NCBI RefSeq assembly: GCF_007115095.1
Contig: NZ_SULH01000001.1
Coordinates: forward strand, 227,342 to 291,341
Origin: Levilactobacillus enshiensis
GTDB taxonomy: Bacteria > Bacillota > Bacilli > Lactobacillales > Lactobacillaceae
Direction of reading: 5' to 3'
Length of the DNA: 64,000 bases
The notes under the pieces are model-generated. The model ran no database searches. It was not told the DNA's origin and worked only from the letters and a program-made list of their open reading frames with translations. The first letter of the stretch is position 1. Each line of letters starts with the position of its first letter. Of this stretch, positions 1 to 8,688 are shown one piece after another. Made by a program: the position numbers and the translations under genes.

Positions 1-112
1 TATCCCAGGCCCATAGGGTCGAAACATAGACCAACCAGGAGTTTAGTTGACTGAGTTCTAGCAGGTTAATGCGTTCCCACCAGATCACGGCAACTCACTC
101 CCAGCGGTTGAC

Positions 113-616
113 TTATTCTTCACCGAGAACCTTCTTCTTGGCATGCAGAACGGGGCGCCGGAACTTCGGCCGCGTCCGATCCCAGATGGCGATATTTTGT
201 TGGTACTGGGTAAAGAAGTCGTTGATGTTTTCGGTGGTCAGATTAGTTGGAATCTGGTCCCAGGCTTCGGCACTCTGTAGAAAGGCTTGGCGAATATCGT
301 GTTCAACGTTAGTCCCCTTGGTCGTAAGCCGCAGATACTTCACGCGGCGATCATCCAGCTTAGCCTCTTGCTCAACGAATCCATCAAGTAGTAGTGCCCG
401 TAACTTACGGGCCGCAGCGGAACGGGTCGTGTGGGTCGCGTCTGCCAACTCACTCAGCGTAATGTTGCGTTGCTCATGAATTTGTTTCAGCAGTAAATAC
501 TGTTCGAAGCTTACCGAGTACTGCCCCGTAATTTGTTCGGCGGCGTTGATCAACACCCGAAAAATTTCTCTGTACTGGCGCAAGAACGCTTCAAACACTC
601 TCTCTTCATGTTGCAT
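113..616 (-). CDS. MarR-family transcriptional regulator
   Basis: A 167-residue protein with the size and winged-helix layout of MarR regulators: a helical dimerisation segment (about residues 5-35), then a helix-turn-helix around residues 50-80 (TLSELADATHTTRSAAARKL) followed by a wing with basic residues (KLDDRRVKYLRLTTKG). DRR-x-KYL-x-LT-x-KG is the usual MarR wing signature. The ATG at 616 is preceded by AGGGGGGAG, which fixes the start. The C-terminal 30 residues are basic and unlike core MarR. No co-transcribed partner is visible; the next gene on this strand lies about 190 bp upstream. The ligand and targets cannot be read from the sequence. Confidence 0.9.
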   Translation of the reverse strand: MQHEERVFEAFLRQYREIFRVLINAAEQITGQYSVSFEQYLLLKQIHEQRNITLSELADATHTTRSAAARKLRALLLDGFVEQEAKLDDRRVKYLRLTTKGTNVEHDIRQAFLQSAEAWDQIPTNLTTENINDFFTQYQQNIAIWDRTRPKFRRPVLHAKKKVLGEE

Positions 617-661
617 GGTAACTCCCCCCTAGGAAAAACATGGTCTGCTGGTTTGGTGAAG

Positions 662-674
662 TTTGCTAATCAAA
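662..674. promoter_or_regulatory. possible MarR operator
   Basis: TTTG-CTAAT-CAAA is a short inverted repeat 46 bp upstream of the MarR start, a spacing suited to autoregulation. Inference from position and symmetry only. Confidence 0.3.
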
Positions 675-803
675 TGACGGCTACTATTCACTACCTCAGC
701 ATACCGTTATTATGCCGCCTGATTGGTGGGGATAAAAATGATTGCGCTTGGAGACGGTGGCTAAGATAAGTCACCTTGTATTCTAAGGAGTAAAGGTAAG
801 CAC

Positions 804-1310
804 TTATTGTGCAGGTTGAAGGAAGGCGAGGGTGTCGGTTGGCTGCCAGATGTAGCGGTCGTCACACCGGTAACCGCGCAGCCAAAGGGTATCGTTGATG
901 CGCCGCAGGTAAAAGCCTTTCGGTAGGTCCGGGTCGTCATCTTCAATCGGTGACATCACCGTTATTGCCCCCTGAGGCGCTTCATGCTTGCTTAAAATGG
1001 AATTGGTGCTCTTAACTTGCGTTTGCCACTGTAGCCGCAAGTCAACGGCTAAGGCCAACGGGCAGGGCTGGAGACCAAGGACCTGGGCACGTTGAAAAAT
1101 GGCGGGGAGTGTAGCGGGGACGATCAGCCCCAGTTCGCCAATGGTGACGATTCGCAAGTGGGACGTTTGCCCAGCAGGCATGGCGTGAAAGCGGGGATCC
1201 TTAAATAAAGTCAGTGCGTGTGAATTTAACGAGATCTGTTGCGCGGCAAGTTCGGTTTGCAATTGCGCGGCAGAAAGCCCGCTGGTCGTTAAAGTGACGG
1301 TGTAAGCCAT
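804..1310 (-). CDS. hypothetical protein, 168 aa
   Basis: I do not recognise this family. The frame is open further upstream, but AGGAGG ends 7 nt before the ATG at 1310 (MAYTVTLTTSGL), which makes that the likely start; an ATG two codons earlier sits too close to the ribosome binding site. The product is soluble, without signal peptide or membrane segment. It has a strand-rich N-terminal part (residues 1-90), a linker, and a C-terminal part rich in Asp, Trp and Arg (residues 120-168). It lies downstream of the lipoprotein gene with a strong terminator hairpin between them, so it is probably transcribed separately or by read-through. Confidence 0.7.
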   Translation of the reverse strand: MAYTVTLTTSGLSAAQLQTELAAQQISLNSHALTLFKDPRFHAMPAGQTSHLRIVTIGELGLIVPATLPAIFQRAQVLGLQPCPLALAVDLRLQWQTQVKSTNSILSKHEAPQGAITVMSPIEDDDPDLPKGFYLRRINDTLWLRGYRCDDRYIWQPTDTLAFLQPAQ

Positions 1311-1330
1311 GGTCATCCCTCCTGAGGGTG

Positions 1331-1374
1331 AAAGAAAGGACCTAACGCCCAATGGAAACGGGCGATGAGGTCCT
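1331..1374 (-). terminator. intrinsic terminator
   Basis: AGGACCT and CGCCC pair with GGGCG and AGGTCCT, and the minus strand continues into a T-rich tract. It ends the lipoprotein transcript. Confidence 0.75.
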
Positions 1375-1417
1375 AAACGATTTAGATGCAGACGACGTGG
1401 TAGGGTGAAAAGCAAGC

Positions 1418-2302
1418 CTACTTCGTCATGTAGATGTAGAGGTGGTCGGTGGAAAAACCAGTGTTGAAGCGAATGCCATTTGAATGGATCGTCTTGGTAG
1501 TCGTCGAGGAGCTGTTCTTCTTGGCGTCCTTCAAGACTTTTTCAAACTTATTGATGACGATCTTCGGCTTAGCGCCTAAAGTTGTTCCCAGTAAGGCAAA
1601 GGTGGTCCCAAACTTCTTTTGGCCGGACTTGGTCTTCATTTGCTTAGTTGGGACGATCATGGCTAAGCCCATCAGCTTGCCGTCTTGAACGTTGCCCCGT
1701 ACCGTGACATCCTTGGTGTCGATGAGATTCTTGACACCAGCAGTCGTGGTGGTGGGCAAGAGGTCATCTTTGGCCTTCTTTTTGGCCGTAGCCATCTGGG
1801 CCTGGAGTTGCTTAGCAGCAGCTTGTTGTTGCTGCATAGCGGCGGCAGCGGCAGTCGGATTGGTCTTAGCCAAAGCCGTTAATTTCTTCTTCGTGGCGGC
1901 TTGATTCTTTTGGGCCGCTTGGAGTTGTTTTTGGACCTTAGTGGGTAGGTAACTGCCGATCACCATTTGGTTGTATTTGGCGGCAATCTGCTTGTAGTTG
2001 CCTAAGGCCTTGACCTTTTTCACGGTGACGGTCTTGGTGGTGTTGCCGGCCGTAATGGCGACCTTCTGATCAGTGGTTGCGGCGGGAACTTGGAAGAAAT
2101 AGGTGCCACCGTTAACCTTCGTACTGTGCTTCGGCCCATTTGCAATCTGGTAGCTGACCGTCTTGGCCTTGGCACTACCCTTGATGACTGCAGTCAAAGC
2201 AGTTGGGCGGTAGCTGGTCTTGTTCGTGGTGAGTGCATTATTCGAGCAACCGGCAAGGGTCAAAGCTAACAGACCCAGGGCGCCCAACAAAAACTTCTTC
2301 AA
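1418..2302 (-). CDS. secreted lipoprotein of unknown function
   Basis: A 294-residue protein with a classic lipoprotein signal: MKKFLLGALGLLALTLAGC with lipobox LAGC, so Cys19 would be lipidated and the protein anchored outside the membrane. The first half (about residues 30-95) is strand-rich and Lys/Thr-rich. Residues 105-190 form an Ala/Gln/Lys-rich helical, probably coiled-coil, segment; the C-terminal third is globular. Translation starts at TTG (2302), 9 nt after AAAGGGA. A terminator follows. No enzymatic motif was seen. Lactobacilli carry many such extracellular lipoproteins and I cannot assign a role. Confidence 0.85.
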   Translation of the reverse strand: MKKFLLGALGLLALTLAGCSNNALTTNKTSYRPTALTAVIKGSAKAKTVSYQIANGPKHSTKVNGGTYFFQVPAATTDQKVAITAGNTTKTVTVKKVKALGNYKQIAAKYNQMVIGSYLPTKVQKQLQAAQKNQAATKKKLTALAKTNPTAAAAAMQQQQAAAKQLQAQMATAKKKAKDDLLPTTTTAGVKNLIDTKDVTVRGNVQDGKLMGLAMIVPTKQMKTKSGQKKFGTTFALLGTTLGAKPKIVINKFEKVLKDAKKNSSSTTTKTIHSNGIRFNTGFSTDHLYIYMTK

Positions 2303-2517
2303 TTATATCCATCCCTTTAGTGATTAATTTACTTGATTCATCTTACCACAATCTACCAAAGAAGCCAGAATGAGAATTGCCTAACATTTTGTGGGGAAGC
2401 CTAAAAATCTCGTGAAAAATGACGCAATTGGCTTTCCCTGGCGCACTAGAATTGTTATCATGAAGTTGTTGAAAGCGATACCACATTGATGGTTTACTAT
2501 GGGAAGGACGGGATATT

Positions 2518-2943
2518 ATGTATGAACGGATCTTAGTACCGATGGATGGCAGCAAGAATGCCCACGCAGCGTTGGTGGAGGCCACCAAATTAGCCCAAAA
2601 GTTAGGCTCAAAACTGTTCATCGTTTCCGTCGCTAGTGATCAGACCTATGCCCACTACGGCGCGGAATTCGGTAGCGAAATCATTACCCACTTCAAGGAT
2701 TCAGCGACGAAGTTTCTTGAAAGTGCCGTTGAAGAAGTTAAACAACAGGGTGTCCCCGTTGAGACGAGCTTCAAAGTGGGACTTCCTAAACCAACCATTG
2801 CCAAGACTTTACCGGCGGAATTGAACACGACGTTGACCGTCATTGGTCGTTCCGGTGTCCACGGTTTAGGCAAGGCAATTATGGGATCCACCACCAATTA
2901 TGTTGTTCAAAATTCAGAGACGAGTGTTTTGGTGGTTGATTAG
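2518..2943 (+). CDS. universal stress protein, UspA family
   Basis: A 141-residue single-domain Usp. The N-terminus YERILVPMDGSKNAHAAL is the usual first strand with the nucleotide-facing Asp. The C-terminal loop GRSGVHGLGKAIMGST fits the G-2x-G-9x-G-S/T pattern of the ATP-binding Usp subgroup, and the last strand is SVLVVD. Usp proteins are cytosolic stress-survival factors and the precise role varies. It stands alone, followed directly by a terminator. The ribosome binding site is weak (GGAAGGACGGG) but no other start fits. Confidence 0.92.
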   Translation: MYERILVPMDGSKNAHAALVEATKLAQKLGSKLFIVSVASDQTYAHYGAEFGSEIITHFKDSATKFLESAVEEVKQQGVPVETSFKVGLPKPTIAKTLPAELNTTLTVIGRSGVHGLGKAIMGSTTNYVVQNSETSVLVVD

Positions 2944-2961
2944 GTTAATTTAGCAATTATT

Positions 2962-2994
2962 GAGAGGCGCAGTCCGGGTGACTGGGTCTCTTTT
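2962..2994 (+). terminator. intrinsic terminator after uspA
   Basis: A GAGAG...CTCTT stem with inner AGTC/GACT pairing, followed by TTTT. Confidence 0.65.
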
Positions 2995-3012
2995 CGTGTT
3001 GGCCAGAAATTC

Positions 3013-3200
3013 GCGACCTTGGCCGCCTTACCGTTCGCCAAATTTGGACCGGAGCGCGGTGGGGAGGACGGCCAAAGCCTGAGAAGCGGTCTTTGGCCTC
3101 GCTTTGAGCCAGAAGATCACTGTCTCAAAGTCGCCATTTTTCAAGCAGAACACTTGAAAAATCCCACGGCTGGGTCCAAATTTGGCGCACTCACGGCTAC
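3013..3200. repeat. large multi-hairpin palindromic repeat (family P)
   Basis: A non-coding element closed by a perfect 15-bp inverted repeat (CGCCAAATTTGGACC at 3036-3050 with its complement at 3173-3187). Inside are three further hairpins: GGCCAAAG/CTTTGGCC (3070-3098), CTTTGAG/CTCAAAG (3102-3130) and TTTTTCAAG/CTTGAAAAA (3137-3161). The left arm with its flanks recurs at 6083-6136. Such an architecture suggests a folded DNA or RNA element or a miniature mobile repeat rather than a gene. Confidence 0.7.
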
Positions 3201-3378
3201 TGAGCGTATTCACAAGTAGGTTGGAGCGCAATGCTTTGACGACTGCATTATTGTTAAGGATGAACGTCATTTGAGGCGGCTGGTGACGATTGTATTCGAA
3301 TCAGCTTGGACTATATTTAGTGGGGGGCTAACACCGGCTTGGCAGAGTCGGTAGACGTGTTCAGCTCAAAATAAGCAT

Positions 3379-3410
3379 AAAAAAACACACCGACAGTATC
3401 GGTGTGTTTT
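3379..3410 (-). terminator. intrinsic terminator
   Basis: AACACACCGA/TCGGTGTGTT hairpin with A and T tracts on both sides. It lies just after the stop of the small gene at 3427-3543 and ends in a T7 tract on the minus strand. Confidence 0.9.
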
Positions 3411-3426
3411 CAGTCATGGTTTCAGC

Positions 3427-3543
3427 TTACTTCTTGTTCTTTAACCAACGTTGTAAGTCTGAAATTTCGTCGCGGCGCTTCCGGTCCTTTTTACGGTTAA
3501 CCTTCCGACGGCCTTGGACGCCATTTGGATGTGCTTTTCTCAT
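3427..3543 (-). CDS. small basic protein, 38 aa
   Basis: An isolated 38-codon gene with full signals: a GAGGG ribosome binding site 8 nt upstream of the ATG and a textbook terminator right after TAA. The product (MRKAHPNGVQGRRKVNRKK..., ending LQRWLKNKK) has about 16 Lys/Arg in 38 residues and a short amphipathic C-terminal helix. The composition suggests nucleic acid or ribosome binding, as in small ribosomal proteins, but it matches none that I know. Function unknown. Conservation of this reading frame across lactobacilli would confirm it. Confidence 0.75.
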   Translation of the reverse strand: MRKAHPNGVQGRRKVNRKKDRKRRDEISDLQRWLKNKK

Positions 3544-3724
3544 TGTAAAAACCCTCGCTTAATTAAAATAACAATCGACTGTAAGTTTACTGGTTTTCCT
3601 AGCAAAATGCAAGCTCTATACAGGATTAACTAATTTTAAACCACCCGGAAGCGTTGACAGGGCAACGTTTACTGTGATTTGTTTAAAATTTTTATGGGTC
3701 CCCGACCAACCTGTCAGAAAGTGG

Positions 3725-3925
3725 TATATTGGAATCAATTCGCTAAACGGGCCAACAGCCTGTTGCCTCCTAGTGGTGTCGCTTGCGTCAGTTAACCGGG
3801 GCAGTGTGGCACCATTAACCGCAATCTAACGCGGTTAGGACGTGTATCGGGGACGACTCGGAAATGGGTGACCATCGTCATGGTGGGGAAGCTGGTTTCT
3901 TGTAAAAACCACGTTCTGTTTTGAA
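3725..3925 (+). ncRNA. candidate structured RNA, about 190 nt
   Basis: The 640-bp gap before yibE holds an extended -10 element (TGGTATATT, 3723-3730) followed by a run of consecutive stems: CAACA-GCC-TGTTG, GGTGTC/GGCACC, TAACCGC/GCGGTTA, ACCAT-CGTC-ATGGT and TGGTTT/AAACCA, the last followed by a T-rich stretch. No open frame fits. Length and layout could suit a 6S-type or other housekeeping RNA, or a leader of yibE, but I cannot name a family. A further 9-bp hairpin without T tract lies at 4001-4045 (ACCCCATTG/CAATGGGGT). Confidence 0.45.
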
Positions 3926-4184
3926 TCACCCGATTATCAATTTTAGTGCCAATAGTTTTACATAGGCTTTAGTGCAACCAAACGAAATGTGCGGTATTGA
4001 ACCCCATTGTGACTTAATATTTAGCTAGGGTCAATGGGGTGTGGTTAGTGACGGAACATCGTTGTTAGCGAGGGCTGACGTGGCGCGTCATTATTGGTTA
4101 GTCGCAAGGGCGTGAGGTACGGCTGAATGTTACGTGAATCTAAGGCGCAACTGAATTTAGTATCCAAGGAAAGGGACGGCGGGA

Positions 4185-5300
4185 ATGCAAGTGTTAAAGA
4201 CGAAACGCGGGTTGCTCTGGGCGTGGCTCATCGCCATGGTCGTGGGGGGCATTTTGGTATGGGGGACCGCGCACGATGCGGCGCTGTACCGTGACCCCAT
4301 CATGCAGGTGACCCGTGTCAAGACGGGCAAGGCGTCTAAGGAGACCGATGATTTTCACAATGTCGATTACCAGACGAAACAGGTCCTCTCCGGAAAAATT
4401 TTAAATGGTAAATATCAAGGGCAACGCCTGACCGTCAGCAATGTGTACTCTTACTCCCAGGCGATGGATCAGAAGTATCATGTGGGAAGCCAACTCTTTG
4501 TGGTCGTGCACGACCACGATGGACAACGAGTGACCGCAACAGCTAAGGATAGTAAGCGCGACACCGCGTTAGTCTTTATGGTGTGGTTGGTCGTGGCCCT
4601 ACTCCTGTTGATCATGCAATTCAGTGGCTTCATGGCCTTCCTGAGTGTGGCGGCGAATGGGGTACTTTTCTTTCTGGCCATCGTGCTCAACGGCTCGACT
4701 CAGGGCGCCCAGGTTTTGTGGATCTTCGGCAGTCTCGCCGTGGTCTTTGCGGCGCTAACACTGTGGCTGGTGATTGGGGCCAATCGGCAAATGCTGATCA
4801 CGCTAGCGACTACGCTGGGAGGGACCGCATTTTCCATCGTCGTGGCGTTATTGGTCTTTCACCTGACGCATGAGCGCGGCATGTATTACGAGTCCATGCA
4901 GTACGTGACGCAATTGCCGCGCCCATTATTTCTAGCGGAGACGCTCTTGGGCTCGTTGGGGGCGGTCATGGACGAGTCGACGGACATTATTTCGTCCCTG
5001 TTTGCCTTGAAACGGGAGCGGCCGGAGCTGTCGGCCAATCAGGTCTTTAAGTCGGGCCGGCAGATTGGGTCGACCATCATGGGCCCACTGATCAACGTCT
5101 TATTTTTCATCTTCGTAGCGGATACGTTCCCGATGGCCATGCTGTACTTAAAGAATGGCAATAGTTGGGGCTACACGTTCTCGATGAACATGTCGATGGG
5201 CGTGGTTCAGAGCCTGATCAGTGGCATTGGAATCGTTTTGGCTGTTCCCCTCGCGAGTTTTCTGGCGAGTCGCTTCATGGATAAGAAGGTGACCGCATGA
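4185..5300 (+). CDS. YibE/F family membrane protein
   Basis: A 371-residue membrane protein: one N-terminal transmembrane helix, an extracellular strand-rich domain (about residues 30-125), then about seven membrane helices. It carries motifs typical of the YibE/F family: ATTLGGTAFS and GSLGAVMDESTDI with conserved acidic residues in a helix. The substrate of this family is not established. It overlaps the next gene by 4 nt (ATGA), so the two are translationally coupled and probably form a two-subunit transporter. The ribosome binding site is AAGGAAAGGGA before the ATG. Confidence 0.85.
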   Translation: MQVLKTKRGLLWAWLIAMVVGGILVWGTAHDAALYRDPIMQVTRVKTGKASKETDDFHNVDYQTKQVLSGKILNGKYQGQRLTVSNVYSYSQAMDQKYHVGSQLFVVVHDHDGQRVTATAKDSKRDTALVFMVWLVVALLLLIMQFSGFMAFLSVAANGVLFFLAIVLNGSTQGAQVLWIFGSLAVVFAALTLWLVIGANRQMLITLATTLGGTAFSIVVALLVFHLTHERGMYYESMQYVTQLPRPLFLAETLLGSLGAVMDESTDIISSLFALKRERPELSANQVFKSGRQIGSTIMGPLINVLFFIFVADTFPMAMLYLKNGNSWGYTFSMNMSMGVVQSLISGIGIVLAVPLASFLASRFMDKKVTA

Positions 5301-6067
5301 GTACGATTACGGTATTAGGATTGGTTTTGCTGGTCCTCATGGTTTTGGTCGGTGGTAAGGCTGGCGCGCAGTCATTTCTGGCGTTGATTCTAAACTTTGG
5401 TCTGCTATATTTGGCCATTGTCCTGGTCGCCTTCCACTTCTCACCGTTGATTGTGACGTTGGTCGTGGGGATGCTGGTGTTGGCCTTGACCATCTTCATG
5501 AGCAGTGGTGACGACCTCTCCAGCACCGTGGCGTTCATTGCTTCTGCGGTGGTGCTGGTGGTTCTGGTCCTGCTGATTGTGCCGGTGGAAAATTGGGCGT
5601 TGGTCCAGGGCTTCGGTCCCGAAGATAGTGAGGACTTGGAAGGCCTGTCGGTGCTGGTTGGGATAAAATTTGTGCAAGTCACGACCGCCACAGCCATTCT
5701 GAGTACGCTAGGGGCCATTGCGGAGGCCGCTATGGCCATTTCGGCCGGCCTCAGTGAGATTCTCGAGCAACACCCACAGGTGAGCACGACCGCCCTGTTA
5801 GGGGACGGTATCGACGTGGGCAAGCAGATCATTGGAACGACATTTAACACGTTGTTCTTTGGTTTCTTCGGTGGTTTCTTGGCCCTGTTCATCTGGTTTA
5901 CGGGTGTCCACTACTCGTTTGGTGAGATTTTAAACGATAAGATATTTGTGTCGGAAATTCTGATGATTCTCTTCGCCATGGTCAGCGTGATCCTGACGGT
6001 GCCGATTACCACGTGGGTCATGACGCGGGCGGTAGCTGGGCAACGAAAACGGGTGGGCAAACAATAA
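5297..6067 (+). CDS. YibE/F family membrane protein, second subunit
   Basis: A 256-residue paralog of the membrane part of the preceding gene, with about seven transmembrane helices and no extracellular domain. The segment GAIAEAAMAISAGLSEI aligns with GAVMDESTDI of the partner and keeps acidic residues. The ATGA overlap with the upstream gene and the shared family support one complex. A repeat-rich intergenic region follows and no clear terminator was seen. Confidence 0.85.
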   Translation: MSTITVLGLVLLVLMVLVGGKAGAQSFLALILNFGLLYLAIVLVAFHFSPLIVTLVVGMLVLALTIFMSSGDDLSSTVAFIASAVVLVVLVLLIVPVENWALVQGFGPEDSEDLEGLSVLVGIKFVQVTTATAILSTLGAIAEAAMAISAGLSEILEQHPQVSTTALLGDGIDVGKQIIGTTFNTLFFGFFGGFLALFIWFTGVHYSFGEILNDKIFVSEILMILFAMVSVILTVPITTWVMTRAVAGQRKRVGKQ

Positions 6068-6082
6068 ATTGGCTCAACTGCC

Positions 6083-6136
6083 GCCTTACAGTTCGCCAAA
6101 TTTGGACCGGAACGCGGTGGGGAGGACGGCCAAAGT
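6083..6136. repeat. partial copy of repeat family P
   Basis: About 54 bp nearly identical to 3028-3077 (TTCGCCAAATTTGGACCGGA onward to GGCCAAAG). The right half is missing and the sequence passes directly into a family R element. Confidence 0.75.
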
Positions 6137-6159
6137 GCCGGCTATGCCTGTTGTAGCAA

Positions 6160-6360
6160 CAATTAGGCAACATAGTAGTTGCGTCGCCTTACCGGCCGGC
6201 AGATATGAGCTGGAACGGTGCGAACACAACTTGAAGCCTCGAAAGAGCCGAGTCTACAAGCTTGGTTTTCTACTAAGCCAGCAAGCAGTTCACTTACTGA
6301 CTAAGTAGAACGACGCGCCTGAGCTCATATCTGCCGGCCTCTCGGCTTACATTGTGTTCT
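6160..6360. repeat. large palindromic intergenic repeat (family R), copy 1
   Basis: A conserved element bounded by a 16-bp inverted repeat (GCCGGCAGATATGAGC at 6195-6210 and its complement at 6323-6338), with an inner stem around TTCTACTAAGCC...CTTACTGACTAAGTAGAA. The entry sequence TAGGCAAC...GTCGCCTTACCGG precedes it. Near-identical copies lie at 21423-21630 and 63818-64000; 5' fragments lie at 51690-51770 and 53766-53870. Non-coding; the role is unknown. The tail 6361-6590 shows no gene that I can support. Confidence 0.85.
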
Positions 6361-6591
6361 CGGTCGGCACTGAGAATGTCTGTAAACGTCGTTATCAAGT
6401 GCCCCCCAAAAACGTTAGATAATCGTGGACTGATAGTTGTAGCACGCCCGTAGACGGCAACTATAATGGAAGAGGTCTGCAGGTAGTGTTGCCAACTGGT
6501 TAAGGGGTAACCATCACTGTAAGGGATATCAGGACGATAATTTATTTTGCTAGTATTTGAGTGACACATTAGCATAGTAGGTTCAACGAAG

Positions 6592-6774
6592 TTAATTTAA
6601 AAAGTTTTCATTATCCCATGGTAGCGTTAGCGCAAGAATCAGATACAACCATTCCAGCCCACCACAGAAGAATATCAAACGAACAACATAGTTGGGAATT
6701 GAAAAGTAATGGGCAATGCCACTGCAGACACCGGCGATCACGGCGTCTTGACTGGAACGCGTTAAACTACTCAT
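6592..6774 (-). CDS. PspC domain protein, 60 aa
   Basis: A minimal PspC-domain protein: the N-terminal part MSSLTRSSQDAVIAGVCSGI matches the PspC start (R-x-x-x-x-x-x-x-GVC-x-G-I), and a single transmembrane segment follows (IFFCGGLEWLYLILALTLP). PspC proteins are membrane components of envelope-stress responses. The ATG at 6774 lies 8 nt after AAAGAGG; the frame is open further upstream but without a better ribosome binding site. Confidence 0.88.
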   Translation of the reverse strand: MSSLTRSSQDAVIAGVCSGIAHYFSIPNYVVRLIFFCGGLEWLYLILALTLPWDNENFLN

Positions 6775-6952
6775 GGGGAGGACCTCTTTCTGTAAAGTGG
6801 TGTTTCCTGATGGTCCAAGTATATCATCGGGGAGCTGGTTCATGTGATAACTAGGCATTTATGTTGGCCTTGAGCGCGTAAGTTATCTGTGGCGCGAGGA
6901 TAAACGATTGTTGTCAGTCTTAGTCAGAGCGGTAGCGCAACCATCATTAAAG

Positions 6953-6994
6953 CAAAAAAAACGGCTCCCCATACAATTATGGGCAAGCCGTTTT
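6953..6994 (-). terminator. intrinsic terminator after amidase
   Basis: AAAACGGCT...AGCCGTTTT stem with an A/T tract, just downstream of the amidase stop. Confidence 0.9.
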
Positions 6995-7004
6995 ACATTA
7001 AAGC

Positions 7005-8095
7005 TTAGTTGCTACTGCTAGCACTGCTGGTACTGGTTGAACTTTCAACGGCACTGCTACTGGCACTCGCAACGCTGGAAGAATCAGCTGCGGATTCACT
7101 AGAGGCGCTGGTGCTCGTGGCGGTAGCGGTCACAGTATCCTTGATGTTGGTCAAGTTACCAGAGTAGACCCAGTAACGCTTGGCACTAGTCTTGGATGGG
7201 CGAATCCGGTACCACATGGAGCCGTTACTCTTCTTAGCGGTCATGTCGATGTCGTAAGTCTTGCCAACCTTAGGCGCAATCTTAGACCAACTCTGACGCT
7301 TGGCGTTCTTGTGAGAACCCTTGACGTGGTTGTACAGGTAGTACTTCTTGTACGTGCTGCTCAACTGGGCCTGTTGGTTGACGGCGGTGTAAGTTGCGGA
7401 CATTAACTTCGTGTGGCTTAAATCAAGATTGTTGTAGTACTTCTTGACCATTTGGTAGAACATCGCCATGGTGTATTTTTGACCGAAGTACTTGCTCCCG
7501 GCGCTAGCGTAGTAGCCAACGGGATCGGTATGACTTGAACCGCCAAGGAATTTTGCAACGGAACCATGGGACCAAACCGTTCCCTTACCATCGTAAGCGG
7601 CATCGTTAGGCTTCAAGTTGTATTCGTTTAACAGGTAAGCGGTATACCAGGCAGCGTTCGCGATTTCGTGGGCGAAGGCAGACTTGCTGTGAACTTCGAC
7701 CTGTTCAAATTGCACGAACCGCGCGTTACCTGGATAGCCGACACCCCAAGCTAAGTAGTCGGTGTTGGCGATGTTGATGATGTTGGAAGCATCGACGAAA
7801 CTGTGAACGAAGGCGTTGTTGTAGTTACGCTTCATGTAGGCAATTTCGTTGTAAATGGTTGAAGACGGGTTGGCCGTTTCGTGAATGACGACCCCTTCAG
7901 GCTTAGCTTTACCATTTCGATACGCGTTTTTAGGAAAGCCACCCCAAATTGATTTTGTGACTTTCGCCGGTGTAATTCCCTGACTATTAATATAATCATT
8001 GACGTTGGAGCTGGCAGCTGAAGCCGTGGTCGTTGACAGGCCGAAGATTCCGGCTGCCCCCAGTGTGGCCAGTGCAGTTAAAACTACTTTATGCA
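7005..8095 (-). CDS. secreted N-acetylmuramoyl-L-alanine amidase
   Basis: A peptidoglycan hydrolase of the Amidase_2 fold that would cut the bond between MurNAc and L-Ala. Signal peptide: MHKVVLTALATLGAAGIFGL then TASA-A. The catalytic domain spans about residues 45-215 with zinc-ligand histidines in VVIHET and SSHTDPVGYY. Residues 225-320 carry SH3/GW-like wall-binding repeats (KYYLYNHVKGSH, MWYRIRPSKTS). The last 45 residues are almost only Ser, Ala and Thr, as in O-glycosylated or wall-spanning tails. The ATG at 8095 has AGGG 5 nt upstream. An ATG at 8111 is in frame but abuts its ribosome binding site, so the longer form (MIRVKMHK) is less likely. Confidence 0.9.
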
Positions 8096-8111
8096 TTTTC
8101 ACCCTGATCAT

Positions 8112-8640
8112 CCCTCATATCTTTCTTCTAGTTTAATTACGACAGCCGTGCTAGCGGTTGCTCAGTCGATAATATCCGTTATCAACTATATACATGATTG
8201 CTGCTCCCGACAACCGCCATATTGGGCTTTTTGCGTAATATTACGGTGTCAATAACGAGTGCTATAGGCTTTGCTGGCGGTGTTTTCAAATAGATTAAAT
8301 GTTGGTGTCCCCTGTAACTTATCTGTAATATTAAGTGTTCGGTTTTATACATTTCGACCGAGTTAGTTGTTTCCCTGACGATGAATTTGCCGTTAACATT
8401 GATATGGCGCCGCTTTCAGCTGGTTTGTGCAGACCTCAAAACAGCCCAGCCCACCCTGAAAAAGTGGGACAATATATCATCCGGCAATCTATTCAGTGTA
8501 GCAAATATTTAGTGGAAGCCCGCCAGCGACTTGCGATTGGCAGTTCCGTGAGTCGAGACCCTCTACTGAAAAGGGTAACACCTCACGGCACTGGATTAAA
8601 AAATTTTGCTTTGTTGTGCAACCAACCTGACTAACAAGCG
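8112..8640. other. gene-poor interval with hairpins
   Basis: No convincing gene. 8148-8163 contains the imperfect palindrome GATAATATCCGTTATC, in the promoter region of the amidase gene. 8335-8634 is an open frame of 99 codons without ribosome binding site and with a non-protein-like composition. It contains CAGTTCCGTGAG (8541-8552) paired with CTCACGGCACTG (8582-8593), enclosing ACCCT/AGGGT, and a CCCAC/GTGGG hairpin. Followed by a terminator, it could be a short RNA gene on the plus strand. Confidence 0.35.
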
Positions 8641-8647
8641 ACAACAT

Positions 8648-8688
8648 AAAAAGCGTGCACCTACTAGGTTTAGTAGGGCACGCTTTTT
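8648..8688. terminator. bidirectional terminator
   Basis: AAAAAGCGTGC-x-CCTACT paired with AGTAGG-x-CACGCTTTTT, strong in both directions. It could serve the minus-strand perR transcript and any plus-strand RNA from 8335. Confidence 0.85.

Noticed and set aside
69..479. Open frame on the plus strand across the MarR gene
   Set aside because: Antisense shadow without ribosome binding site; Ser/Arg-rich translation typical of non-coding frames.
3330..3376. tRNA-Leu-like 5' half (TGGCAGAGTCGGTAGACGTG and a CTCAAAA loop)
   Set aside because: The anticodon stem does not pair and there is no T arm or acceptor 3' strand; at most a degenerate fragment.
6294..6575. 93-codon minus-strand frame in the tail of a family R repeat
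   Set aside because: Runs through the repeat arm, no ribosome binding site, composition not protein-like.
8335..8634. 99-codon plus-strand frame
   Set aside because: No ribosome binding site and covered by hairpins; treated as possible RNA or spacer.
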